A stretch of 64,000 nucleotides of DNA from Streptomyces griseoruber (GTDB taxonomy: Bacteria; Actinomycetota; Actinomycetes; Streptomycetales; Streptomycetaceae): NCBI RefSeq assembly GCF_001514205.1, contig NZ_KQ948777.1:114895-178894 (forward strand), given 5' to 3'. The notes under the pieces are model-generated. The model saw only the letters and a program-made list of their open reading frames with translations, was not told the DNA's origin and did no database searches. Both the position numbers and the translations under genes were made by a program. Each line of letters starts with the position of its first letter. The stretch's first letter is position 1. Shown here piece by piece: positions 1-8,924 of this stretch.

Positions 1-2698
1 CCCTGTCCTTGTCCCTGTCCCCGTCCCTGTGCCCGTCCCCGTCCCCGTCCCCGTCTTCGTCCGCGGTCCGGGTGACCGGCGTCCTCTCGGTGGCGTCCGC
101 CCCTGTGCCGTCCTTCGGCGTGGGCAGCAGCCCGAGGGAGCGCAGGGCGGTGTGCGCCGCGAGGTCGGCCTGTGCCCAGGCCGCCAGCGCGGCCGGGTCC
201 ACCCCGCCCGTGTCGGCCACCCGGTCGGTGCCGAGGCGTTCCTCCACGGCCGACAGGAGCCGGTCCCGGGCCGCCGGGCTCAGCGTGTCGAAACCGCCCC
301 GCAGCGCCGGAAGGCGGTCCAGGAACGCGCGGTCGGACAGCTCCGCCACCCGCCCCAGCAGCGGCTCCAGGGCGTCGGCCGCCGCCTCCAGCAACGGCCC
401 CGCGGCCGTCAGCAGCCCCGTCAGCCGGGCGGCCAGCGCGGAGCGCGCGTCGGCGTCCACGGCACCGTCGACCCAGGAGGCCACCCGGTCCCCGAACGCC
501 CGCGCGTCCTCCTGCCCGAGCAGCACCCGTACGGCCCCGGCGGCGCCGCGCATCAGCGGCGAGCCCCCGGCGGCCAGCCGGGCGAGGGCGTCGGCGAGCC
601 GGATCCCGCCCAGCAGGTCCGCGCGATGGGCGAGTTCGAGCAGGGCGTGCGCGTCGGCCGTCTCCTCGGAACCGGTCAGACCGTCCACCTGCCGCACCGC
701 CGCCGACGTCAGCAGCTCGGCCACGGCGGCCGCCCGTGCCGTACGGCCGTCGTCGGCGCCCAGACCGGCCACATGACCGGAGCGGACCCGGTCCAACAGG
801 GCCAGGCCGGCGAGGAGTTCGGGCAGCGTGCCGGCCTGCGGCAGGGTCTCGGCGAGGTCGCCGAGCCGTTCGTCCGCCAGCGCCGGCAGACCGCACTCCG
901 CCGCCCGCGCCAGCCCCTCGAGCACCTGGGCGCCCGTCGATCCGCCCTCGTCCCGTTCCGCGCGCCGCCGCTCCCGCAGCACCCCCTCGGCGGCCTGGGC
1001 GGCGGTCACCCCGCGCACCCCGGCCGCGGTCAGCATGGCCGCGGTGGCCGGCGTCCAGCGCACCTCCCAGCGCGAGGTCAGCGCCTCGGCACCGCCCGCC
1101 CCGGCGACCTCCTTCGCCTCCCCGTACGGCACCCCGCACACCGTCAGCCGGCGCAGCAGCAGCTCACGGCGCCGGTCCAGGTCGGACCGCAGCGGGTCCA
1201 GCCGCAGGTCCTTGGCGCCCGTGACCGTACCGCTCTCCGGTCCGGGCAGGCCCAGCTCCGTGACCTCGGCCTCCACCGCCGGGGCGAGACCGCTGCGCGG
1301 AGCGCCGGGTGCCGGCCGCCCGGTGCGGGCACCGACCAGCACCCGCTCCATCGCCCGCGCCACGGCCCGGCCCCGTCCGTACGGCTCCCCCTGCGCGAGC
1401 ACCGTCTGCACCGCCTCGACCAGCTCGCCCCGGCCCGCCGCCGGGAGTCCGCGCAGCCGGGCCAGGTCCGAGGCGAGCCGGGTGATCTCCCGGGCGTCGG
1501 CGGGCCCGGACGGATGCCCGAGCCCCCGCAGCTCCGCGCACACCCGTACGGCCGCCCGCGTCAGCGCCTCCTCCAGCGCGGCGGGCTCCCCGGCCGCCCG
1601 CAGCACCATGTCCTGCCACTCCGGGTCCCGGATACCGGCCGGATACCCGGACCGCTCGTCCAGCAGGGCGTAGGTGTACGGGATGAGGGAGGTGGTCCAG
1701 GGGGTGCTTCCGCGGGAGGCAGGGACACCGGAGACGTCAGCGGCGGAGAGGCTGGTACCGGAGGCGTCGATTCCGGAGGCGTCTGCACCCGGGGCGTCTG
1801 CACCCGGGGCGTCGGCACGCGGGGGGTCGGTACCCGGGGCGTCGGCACTCGGGGCGTCGGTACCCGGGGCGCCGGCGCCGGAGACCTCAGGACCAAAGAC
1901 CTCGGCGCCGGAGACCGCGGCCCCCTCCCCGGCCCGCGGCTCCGTCAGCGCGGGTGCGTGGAAGGCGCCGACGACCACGGCGGCCCGCCGACCGCCCGCG
2001 GTGGCCTCGGCGATCCGGGCCCGCATCCACCGCTCCCGCCGCAGATCCAGCTCCGGCACCCCGCCCGCGGCCGCCGCGTCCTCGCGCAGCGCCCACCCCG
2101 TCAGCAGGGCCGCCCGGCGCAGCGCCTCCGGCGGTGACCCCGGCGCGGTGGCCTCGACGAGCCGGTCCCACAGATCGTCCCCGGGGCGCCCCGTCAGCCG
2201 GGACCGCAGCGCCGAGGTGAGTCCGAGGGGCTCCCCGGACGCCGCGTCACCACGCCCCTCGCTCCACGCCCGGTGCGCGAGCGGCAGATCGCAGGCGACC
2301 ACCGGCACACCGCACCGGGCGGCCCACCGCACGGCCGCCAGCTCGGGCGAGAAGTCGGCGAACGGATAGAAGGCCGGCCCGGAGCCGCCCCGCCCGTCCC
2401 CGGGCGCGGCGGCGAGGGCGACCGGCGCCCGCGTCTCCTCGTGCCCGAGCCAGGGCAGCCACTCCTGCATCTCGGCCGGCAGCTCGACGAGCACCACGTC
2501 CGGCCGCGCCGCGTCGAGCAGCGCGGGCACGGCCGCGGCCAGGGACGGCGCGTGGTGCCGCACGCCGATGAGGAAGGGCGCGGCCGGGCCGGTGAGGACG
2601 GCGAGCGCCCGGTCGGGGGCGGTGACCGCCCCCTCGGGCGCGCCGGGCCCGCCGGCCTCGGCCGTGGCGTCGGGGACGACCCCGTGGGAGAGCGACAC
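1..2698 (-). CDS. DUF5682 family protein (partial, runs off the left edge)
   Basis: This reading frame is open from a GTG at 2698 to the window edge, giving about 899 codons without a stop, so the C-terminus lies outside. The N-terminal part carries the motif GVRHHAPS (about residue 45), followed by a segment on abandoning or choosing targets of the form DVVLVELPAEM, which I associate with DUF5682 proteins encoded beside MoxR ATPases. The middle and end are helical and Ala/Leu-rich. The start lies 5 bases after the MoxR stop, with GGAGG about 10 bases upstream, so it is probably translated from the same mRNA. Two low-complexity stretches interrupt it: an eight-unit 15-bp repeat (about residues 274-313) and a Gly-Asp repeat at the edge. 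Biochemical function is unknown. Family assignment comes from motif and neighbourhood (E. coli yehM-like); GC-type codon use supports that it is coding. Confidence 0.8.
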   Translation of the reverse strand, partial: MSLSHGVVPDATAEAGGPGAPEGAVTAPDRALAVLTGPAAPFLIGVRHHAPSLAAAVPALLDAARPDVVLVELPAEMQEWLPWLGHEETRAPVALAAAPGDGRGGSGPAFYPFADFSPELAAVRWAARCGVPVVACDLPLAHRAWSEGRGDAASGEPLGLTSALRSRLTGRPGDDLWDRLVEATAPGSPPEALRRAALLTGWALREDAAAAGGVPELDLRRERWMRARIAEATAGGRRAAVVVGAFHAPALTEPRAGEGAAVSGAEVFGPEVSGAGAPGTDAPSADAPGTDPPRADAPGADAPGADASGIDASGTSLSAADVSGVPASRGSTPWTTSLIPYTYALLDERSGYPAGIRDPEWQDMVLRAAGEPAALEEALTRAAVRVCAELRGLGHPSGPADAREITRLASDLARLRGLPAAGRGELVEAVQTVLAQGEPYGRGRAVARAMERVLVGARTGRPAPGAPRSGLAPAVEAEVTELGLPGPESGTVTGAKDLRLDPLRSDLDRRRELLLRRLTVCGVPYGEAKEVAGAGGAEALTSRWEVRWTPATAAMLTAAGVRGVTAAQAAEGVLRERRRAERDEGGSTGAQVLEGLARAAECGLPALADERLGDLAETLPQAGTLPELLAGLALLDRVRSGHVAGLGADDGRTARAAAVAELLTSAAVRQVDGLTGSEETADAHALLELAHRADLLGGIRLADALARLAAGGSPLMRGAAGAVRVLLGQEDARAFGDRVASWVDGAVDADARSALAARLTGLLTAAGPLLEAAADALEPLLGRVAELSDRAFLDRLPALRGGFDTLSPAARDRLLSAVEERLGTDRVADTGGVDPAALAAWAQADLAAHTALRSLGLLPTPKDGTGADATERTPVTRTADEDGDGDGDGHRDGDRDKDR
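2..61 (-). repeat. Hexanucleotide tandem repeat encoding Gly-Asp / Arg-Asp dipeptides
   Basis: About ten 6-base units of the type CCCGTC / CCTGTC lie at the window edge. In the frame of the DUF5682 gene, on the minus strand, they encode an acidic GD/RD run. The array may continue left of the window. It looks like a disordered acidic linker and is a likely site of copy-number variation. Confidence 0.8.
1759..1878 (-). repeat. Eight-unit 15-bp tandem repeat inside the DUF5682 gene
   Basis: Eight consecutive 15-base units, consensus CCGGGGCGTCGGCAC on the plus strand, start at 1759, 1774, 1789, 1804, 1819, 1834, 1849 and 1864. The period is a multiple of three, so the frame is kept. In the DUF5682 frame each unit encodes an Ala-Asp-Ala-Pro-Gly-like pentapeptide. 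It is probably a flexible linker splitting the N- and C-terminal domains. Confidence 0.85.
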
Positions 2699-2703
2699 GG
2701 CCG

Positions 2704-3912
2704 TCAGCCCTCCAGGACCGTGCGCAGGTCCCACAGGGTCCGCCAGGTGGCGGAGCCCTGCTCGGCGCGGCGCCGTACGGGACCGTCCCAGTAGCCGCGC
2801 AGCCGGGCCGCGTCGGCCGGGTCGTCCTTGCGGACCACGCCGAGCAGATGTCCCGGCAGCAGGCCGAGCACATCACGGTCGCCCGGGAAGTAGGCCGCGG
2901 CCAGCCCCAGCGCGCCCGCCACCGACACCGCCTCCGCGGTGCTCATCACGGTGGACGGCCGCTCCACCTCCCAGCCCTCCGTCGACCGGCCCTCCCGCAG
3001 GTCCCGGAACGCGGTGACCAGTGCCTCCAGCACCGCGTCGTCGACCTGGAACGGCGCCCCGGCCCGCTCCACGGAGACCCGCGCCTGGCTGCGCACCAGC
3101 GCGGTCTCCGCGTCGAGGTCCGGGATCGGTCCGACCGTCTCGAAGTTGAAGCGGCGCTTGAGGGCCGCGGACATCTCCGAGACGCCCTTGTCCCGCAGGT
3201 TGGCGGTGGCGATGAGGTTGAAGCCGGGTGCCGAGTGCGCCAACGCGTCGTCCGTGCCCGCCAGTTCGGGCACCGCGATCCGCCGCTCCGACAGCAGCGA
3301 CACCAGCGAGTCCTGTACCTCCGGCAGACACCGGGTGACCTCCTCGACCCGGGCGATGCCGCCGCGGCGCATGGCGGTCAGCACCGGCGAGGGCACCAGC
3401 GCCTGCGGGCTGGGACCCTGCGCCAGCAGCAGGGCGTAGTTCCAGCCGTACTTGAGCTGGTCCTCGGTGGTGCCCGCGGTGCCCTGCACGACCAGTCCGC
3501 TGGTCCCGCACACGGCGGCCGACAGCAGCTCGGACAGCATGGACTTGGCGGTGCCGGGCTCGCCGACGAGCAGCAGACCCCGCTCCCCGGCGAGCGTGAC
3601 GACACACCGCTCGACCAGGGCACGGTCGCCGACGAACTTGTTCTCCACGACCAGCCGGCGCGGCACTCCCTCGGGCACCTCGGCGCCGTCGGGCAGCTTC
3701 AGGGCCCGGGCGTCGCTGCCCATGACGAAGGTGACGACCGCGCGCGGGGTGAGCCGCCAGGCGGGCGGGCGCGGACCGTCGTCGTACGCGGCGAGGAAGG
3801 CCAGCTCGATGGCGTACCGCTCCTCCGGCGGCACGATCTGGCGGGCGGTGTCGGGGGACAGGGTGGTGGTCATCGCGGTGCGTTCTTCCAGGTGGGGCGG
3901 GACGGTGGTCAT
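2704..3912 (-). CDS. MoxR-type AAA+ ATPase
   Basis: A 402-residue AAA+ ATPase of the MoxR group. The Walker A motif GEPGTAKS is at residues 117-124, a Walker B-like segment (IARVEE) at 186-191, a sensor-1 region (IATANLRD) around 234-241 and arginine-finger candidates in LKRRFNF near 251-257. MoxR proteins act as chaperone-like ATPases, commonly with VWA partners, to assemble or remodel protein complexes; no VWA gene is visible here, and one may lie left of the window. The ATG overlaps the TGA of the upstream 1671-residue gene (ATGA), implying translational coupling. An alternative ATG at 3873 has GGAAG upstream, so the first 13 residues are uncertain. The DUF5682 gene follows directly. It is the yehL-like member of this cluster. 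Confidence 0.92.
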   Translation of the reverse strand: MTTVPPHLEERTAMTTTLSPDTARQIVPPEERYAIELAFLAAYDDGPRPPAWRLTPRAVVTFVMGSDARALKLPDGAEVPEGVPRRLVVENKFVGDRALVERCVVTLAGERGLLLVGEPGTAKSMLSELLSAAVCGTSGLVVQGTAGTTEDQLKYGWNYALLLAQGPSPQALVPSPVLTAMRRGGIARVEEVTRCLPEVQDSLVSLLSERRIAVPELAGTDDALAHSAPGFNLIATANLRDKGVSEMSAALKRRFNFETVGPIPDLDAETALVRSQARVSVERAGAPFQVDDAVLEALVTAFRDLREGRSTEGWEVERPSTVMSTAEAVSVAGALGLAAAYFPGDRDVLGLLPGHLLGVVRKDDPADAARLRGYWDGPVRRRAEQGSATWRTLWDLRTVLEG

Positions 3913-6900
3913 CGGCGGCGGCCCTTGCGGGTGGCGCGGGTGGTGAGCTCCTCGTACGCGGGGGCGTCACCCGTGCGGACCCGCTCCCAGGCCCGCTCGT
4001 ACAGCTCGGGCACCGGCAGCAGCGGTACGGCGCGCCCGTGGCCGCTGAGCGGGTAGAGGCTCCGCTTCCAGAGCTCCACCGGCAGCGCACCCCTCGACTT
4101 CAGGTCCAGCCAGCCGCACGGCAGGAACAGCGTGCGTCCGGCGCGCGACCGCTTGGCCTCCACGACCAGGTCGGTCGCCGCGAGTTCGACGCGGGCCTTC
4201 TTCATCCGCGCGGGTTTCCAGCCGGTCCAGCGGGCGCAGTTGCGGTCCGTGGGGTCGGGCAGGGCGAGCAGCATCAGATACAGCGCCGCGGCGTCCGCAC
4301 CGAGGCCGTGCCGCTCGGCGACCTCGGCGACCAGAGCGGGCACGCTGAACGTCGGGTCCTGCGCATGCCCCGTGGGCCCCTCGGGATCGGCGCCGACCGC
4401 GAGCGCGCGCGCGAGGTCGTCGTCGAGGAGGGTCCGCAGGGCCCCCATGCCCTGGCCGCGCCCGGGGCCGACGATCCCTTCGAGCAGCCCGAACACCGGG
4501 TCGTCGGAACCGGTGAGCGCACCGGGCCGCACCAGCACCGTCTCCTGTTCTCCGTACCAGGGGCGCAGCACCAGCGCCTCGCCCGCCCGGGTCAGCCCGT
4601 CCTGGTCGGCGCCGCCGGTGGCGGGCATCCCGTACGCCTTGCGCAGGGCGACGGCGGTCGGCTCGGCGTTCGCCGTCCAGGCCAGGTCCAGGTCGAGCAG
4701 CAGCCCCGGATCGGCGACCCGCCGGCGCAGCGCGGCGAGGCTGTCCGGCAGCACGGCCCGCAGCGGGTGCCCGTACGGCAGCGCGTAGGCGAGGCCGGCC
4801 AGGGCGTGCACGGCCTGCGTGAACTCGTACCGGCCGGGCAGCGCCTGCGGGTCCTCCGCGACCAGGGCGCCGTCCTTGTCGGGCCGCTGCACGGTGGTGC
4901 GGCTGATCCAGGGGGTGCGCCCGGGGTTGAGGACCTCGGACGCGGAGCCGAGGGGCAGGGAGACGAGGGAGAGCTCGGCGGCCAGCTCCTCGGGCAGCCG
5001 GACGACATCGCCCAGGAACCGCTTCCAGATGACGCCCACGGCGTCCGTGTCCGGTCCGGTCGTCCACAGGTCGGCGGGGTTCTCGGGCAGCAGCGCGCCG
5101 ACCATCGGCTTCCAGTGGCCCGGCTCCAGCGAGTTCAGCAGGAGGTCGCCGAGCTCCTTCTGGCGGGGCTTCAGCCCCGTCGTCGCGACCACCTCGTCGG
5201 TGAGCTGCGAGGGCCGGCCCGCGAGCAGCAGGGCCGCCTGCACGGGCCCGAGCCCGCCCCGGCTCGCGGTGACCAGCGCGGCCGTCGCCTCCGGCTGCCA
5301 GGGGGCCGGGCCCTTGTCCCGGACGAGCCGGGTGACGGCGGCGAGCGTCTCGGCGGGGTACACCGCCGGATGCGCGTGCTCCTGCTCCAGGGTGAAGTGG
5401 GCGATCGCGCCGCGATCGTCGGCGGGGCCGTGGTCCAGGGCCACCCAGTGCATCCGGTTGTGCTCGTCGACGTTGCGGGAGCCGATGACGACGACCGTAC
5501 GGTCCCCCCGGCGCAGCACCTGGCCGACGCGCTGCCGCTTGTCGTGGGGCTCGCTCAGCACGATCTGCCGCAGCAGCTTCCCCGGAGCGGCCAGCGGCCC
5601 CTCCGTGATCGCCTCGAACAGCAACAGCAGCGCCGCACGGTGCGTCTCGGTCGTCGCCGGGGTCGTCGCCCGGTAGGCGAGGGGGCGCAGTTCGTCCAGA
5701 ACGGACAGCCACTGCGCGCCGTCGCCGGGGACGGTGAACTCGTCACTGCTCCAGCCGTCCTGGGCCCCGGTGGTCCGCAGGGCCTTCGGCAGCGGCTTGC
5801 CGTCGGCGGGCTCGCCGGACAGCACATGGTTCACGGCGCGGATCTGGCGCAGCGTGCTCCACCGCGGGGTGCCGCCCCACCAGCCGTGCAGTCCCGCCAG
5901 GCCGTTCACCGCCTCGCGCAGGGTGGTGTCGTCGCCGTACTCGGGGCTGTAGTCCGCGAACATGCCCTCGGTGCGCCGGATGTCCTGCTGCGGCCGTACG
6001 ACCGGGGGTGCCACGTACACCGCGGTCGACTCGTCGAAGCGCAGCGCCGCGCGCACGAGTGCCGCCACACCGGTGACCAGCCGCTCGTCGCCCAGCTCGG
6101 GCAGGGCGGCACGGACCACCGTCCGCAGCACCTCGTCGGCGGCCGGGACGACCGCCTTGGCGTCGTCGGTTCCGTCGACCGCCGCGGCCGCCGCGATCCG
6201 CGCCTGCCGCTCCGCCAGCGCCTCGGCGCCCGCGCGCATCACCTCGGCCACGCGCTCGTCGGTCAGCGCGCGCAGTACGGCGGAGGCCAGCTCGTCGCGC
6301 GGACGCAGCGCGTGCCAGAACTCGACCGGCGGCACGAACCGGGTCCCGGCGGCGAACTCGCTGCCGCGCTCCATCGGCGTCACCCGCCCCAGCTCACCGG
6401 CGGCGGAGGTGTCGCCGGCCGCGTACAGCGCGAGGTGCTGCTGCGTGCGGACGACGACGGGCTCGGCGCCGCCCGGCAGCCGCAGCGCGCCGAGCGGAAC
6501 CCCGGACGCGCCGCCGGTACGCGGTACGGCGACGGTCCGGCCGTCCGGTGTGCCCGCGACCGTACGCGCCCCGGCGCCCTCGCCCTCGGTGCGCACCCAG
6601 CGGCCGAGGACCGTGCCGTCGGTGCCGAACGGGCTGTGCTCCAGCCCGGGCTGGAGCGGCAGCACCTCGCAGTCCTGCTGCCTCAGCGTGGCGTCCTCCC
6701 GGACACCGCCCTGCACGAAGCCGGGCAGCGAGGCCCGCCCGTGCGTGCCGGTGGCCGGGTCGTACTCCAGCCACACCTGCTGCCGGCCCTGCCGCCCCTG
6801 ACGCCAGTACGAGGTGCCGTCGCCCAGGATGCGGCGGCCCGCCGGCAGCACGGTGTCGCCGGCGTGCAGGGTGCGCGCGCCGGTGGCACGGCCCCCGCCG

Positions 6901-8924
6901 GGCAGCGGGAGGGAGGCGGCGCCCGCGTGGCCGGCGCCGTACCAGTAGTAGGGGATCGCCTCGCCGCCGAGCGGGAACACATCGGCCGCGCGGGCGGACC
7001 AGTAGCCGAACTGCTTGCCGTCCTCCCGCCACATCACCAGCAGCTCGCCGTCCGTGTAGCGGAACGACGGACGGTTCCACTGCCCCAGCTCCACGGGCAG
7101 CCGCAGATCGTGCTCCAGCAGGATCTCCTCGGGCCCGACGACGAACACCTTGTGGCCCCGGTGGACGATCAGCGCGGGCCAGGCCTCCTGGACCGCCACC
7201 GTGTTGTCCTGGTCGCGCCGGGGCTTGGTCTCGGTGTCGATCCGGCGCAGCGCCTCGTCGAGCGCGGGCCAGCCCAGCTCGTCCAGGAGACCGGCGCGCA
7301 GGGTGTGCCCGAGCAGCGGCGCGGCCTCGTGCGCGGCGACCTGTGCCACGGCGTCCGGGGCGACCTCGGCGGCCACGCTGCGGAAGGGCTGCATCCGCTC
7401 CAGCGCGGCACGCGCGGCGGGCAGGCCGACGGCGGCCGTCAGCTCCCCGGCCGCGTCCCGCAGCCACTCGCGCAGGATGTCGCTGAGCACGGGGTGGGCG
7501 GCGATGCCCTTGAGTACCGCGGCCTCGGGACGGTTGCCGCTCTGGGTGCCGATCTCGGTGTACAGCAGGCGCCGGAAGCGCGTCTCGGTCGCCGTCGCCG
7601 TCAGATCGCGCCGGCCGGCCCGGTCCTCGCTCAGCCAGCGCTGCAGACCGAGGTACACGACCTCGTCCCCGGGGGGCGGCGTCAGCGTGATCCCCTCGGC
7701 CAGGCAGAGATCGAGCAGGTCGAGGTCGGCACCGGCGTGCCAGCGTCCCGTGACGATGTCGACGGGCCGGCCCTGGGCACGCAGCCGGGGGGCCATCCTC
7801 GCCACGAGCGCGAGGGTGGCCGCGGAACGGTCGCAGATGGTGGCGCCGTGCTTGCGGTGCAGGGCCCAGCGGGTCAGCCAGTCCGCCGCGTCGACCTCGT
7901 CCGCCCGCGCACCGGCCTCACCGGTCAGCAGCAGATCGGCCCCGCACTCCACGAGCAGCGCCAGCCAGAACTCGTCGTCCTCGACGGACCGGCCGAGACC
8001 GGCGGGCATGATCTCCAGCAGCCGGCGGCGCACCTCCGGCTCCCGCTCGGCGAGCACGACCAGCGTCGCCCGGTAGGAGTTCCAGAACGACGCCGGAGCC
8101 CGCACGGCCGCGGGCGAGGCGAGCAGGTCGCCGACCAGCCCGCACTCCTCGGAGACCCGGTCCAGCCCCGCCGCCTTGATCAGCCCGCGCGCGTCCTGCG
8201 GCAGCGACGCGTACGGCGGCATGCCGGCCGCGCACCGCTCCACCGTGAGCTGCCGGAACTGCGTCCAGGCGTCGGCCGGGCTGAGCCGCGCGGCGAGCGC
8301 CTTCACATGCTCCTTGAGCGCCTTGACGGTCAGTGCGCCGGCGAACGCGAACTCCAGGAACACGGCACGCTGCCGCTCCTCGTCCACCGTCAGCGCGTGC
8401 ACCCGCTCGGCCTCGCGCGCCTTGCCGAAGAAGGCGGCGGCGTACGTCGTGTTCTCGTGCTGGAGGAAGACCCGCGCCGCCTGCTCGTAGAACGTCGGCA
8501 GGAAGTGCGGCACGGCACGGCCGAGGCGGGTGCCGAGCTCCTCGAAGCCCTCCTTGGCGGTGCCGGGCCGGGACTTGGCCTGCCGGGCGAGCCGCTCGAC
8601 GTCCCTGACCAGCGCCAGCGCGTGATGGCCGTTCGCCGGGTCGTTGACCAGCGCCCAGGCCGGGAAGCCCAGGGTCACCCGGCGCACCTGGCCCACCTCG
8701 GGGACCTCCGCGTCCCGCACCAGACCGAGGAAGTCCAGGGCGAGGTCCTCGGCCTCGCCGAGGGTGCCCGGCACCAGCCGGACGATCCGCCGGTCGTCCA
8801 GTCCGGGATGGGTGTACGTGCGTACGGTGAGCGTGTCGGCGTCCTCGCGGCCCGTGCTTCCCCGCGGCAGGACCGCGCCCGCGTCGAGCAGCGCGCCCGC
8901 GGTGTTCTCGTCGTAGGTCGTCAT
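3909..8924 (-). CDS. Very large protein of unknown function in MoxR cluster (1671 aa)
   Basis: I chose the ATG at 8924 (MTTYDENTAG) because it overlaps the TGA of the upstream gene as ATGA; the frame stays open further upstream, but that part overlaps the neighbouring gene. The protein has 1671 residues, no signal peptide and no membrane segments. The first 600 or so residues look helical and repeat-like. A beta-rich middle (about 610-960) holds short blocks such as HKVFVVGPEEI and WSARAADVFPLGG that resemble propeller or Kelch-like strands, and a long helical C-terminal part ends in a basic tail (TRKGRRR). I recognise no catalytic motif. Databases often label relatives as DNA-binding, for which I see no HTH. 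Its place between a DUF4132-like gene and a MoxR ATPase suggests a large scaffold or client of the AAA+ protein; this is inference. Confidence 0.8.
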   Translation of the reverse strand: MTTYDENTAGALLDAGAVLPRGSTGREDADTLTVRTYTHPGLDDRRIVRLVPGTLGEAEDLALDFLGLVRDAEVPEVGQVRRVTLGFPAWALVNDPANGHHALALVRDVERLARQAKSRPGTAKEGFEELGTRLGRAVPHFLPTFYEQAARVFLQHENTTYAAAFFGKAREAERVHALTVDEERQRAVFLEFAFAGALTVKALKEHVKALAARLSPADAWTQFRQLTVERCAAGMPPYASLPQDARGLIKAAGLDRVSEECGLVGDLLASPAAVRAPASFWNSYRATLVVLAEREPEVRRRLLEIMPAGLGRSVEDDEFWLALLVECGADLLLTGEAGARADEVDAADWLTRWALHRKHGATICDRSAATLALVARMAPRLRAQGRPVDIVTGRWHAGADLDLLDLCLAEGITLTPPPGDEVVYLGLQRWLSEDRAGRRDLTATATETRFRRLLYTEIGTQSGNRPEAAVLKGIAAHPVLSDILREWLRDAAGELTAAVGLPAARAALERMQPFRSVAAEVAPDAVAQVAAHEAAPLLGHTLRAGLLDELGWPALDEALRRIDTETKPRRDQDNTVAVQEAWPALIVHRGHKVFVVGPEEILLEHDLRLPVELGQWNRPSFRYTDGELLVMWREDGKQFGYWSARAADVFPLGGEAIPYYWYGAGHAGAASLPLPGGGRATGARTLHAGDTVLPAGRRILGDGTSYWRQGRQGRQQVWLEYDPATGTHGRASLPGFVQGGVREDATLRQQDCEVLPLQPGLEHSPFGTDGTVLGRWVRTEGEGAGARTVAGTPDGRTVAVPRTGGASGVPLGALRLPGGAEPVVVRTQQHLALYAAGDTSAAGELGRVTPMERGSEFAAGTRFVPPVEFWHALRPRDELASAVLRALTDERVAEVMRAGAEALAERQARIAAAAAVDGTDDAKAVVPAADEVLRTVVRAALPELGDERLVTGVAALVRAALRFDESTAVYVAPPVVRPQQDIRRTEGMFADYSPEYGDDTTLREAVNGLAGLHGWWGGTPRWSTLRQIRAVNHVLSGEPADGKPLPKALRTTGAQDGWSSDEFTVPGDGAQWLSVLDELRPLAYRATTPATTETHRAALLLLFEAITEGPLAAPGKLLRQIVLSEPHDKRQRVGQVLRRGDRTVVVIGSRNVDEHNRMHWVALDHGPADDRGAIAHFTLEQEHAHPAVYPAETLAAVTRLVRDKGPAPWQPEATAALVTASRGGLGPVQAALLLAGRPSQLTDEVVATTGLKPRQKELGDLLLNSLEPGHWKPMVGALLPENPADLWTTGPDTDAVGVIWKRFLGDVVRLPEELAAELSLVSLPLGSASEVLNPGRTPWISRTTVQRPDKDGALVAEDPQALPGRYEFTQAVHALAGLAYALPYGHPLRAVLPDSLAALRRRVADPGLLLDLDLAWTANAEPTAVALRKAYGMPATGGADQDGLTRAGEALVLRPWYGEQETVLVRPGALTGSDDPVFGLLEGIVGPGRGQGMGALRTLLDDDLARALAVGADPEGPTGHAQDPTFSVPALVAEVAERHGLGADAAALYLMLLALPDPTDRNCARWTGWKPARMKKARVELAATDLVVEAKRSRAGRTLFLPCGWLDLKSRGALPVELWKRSLYPLSGHGRAVPLLPVPELYERAWERVRTGDAPAYEELTTRATRKGRRR

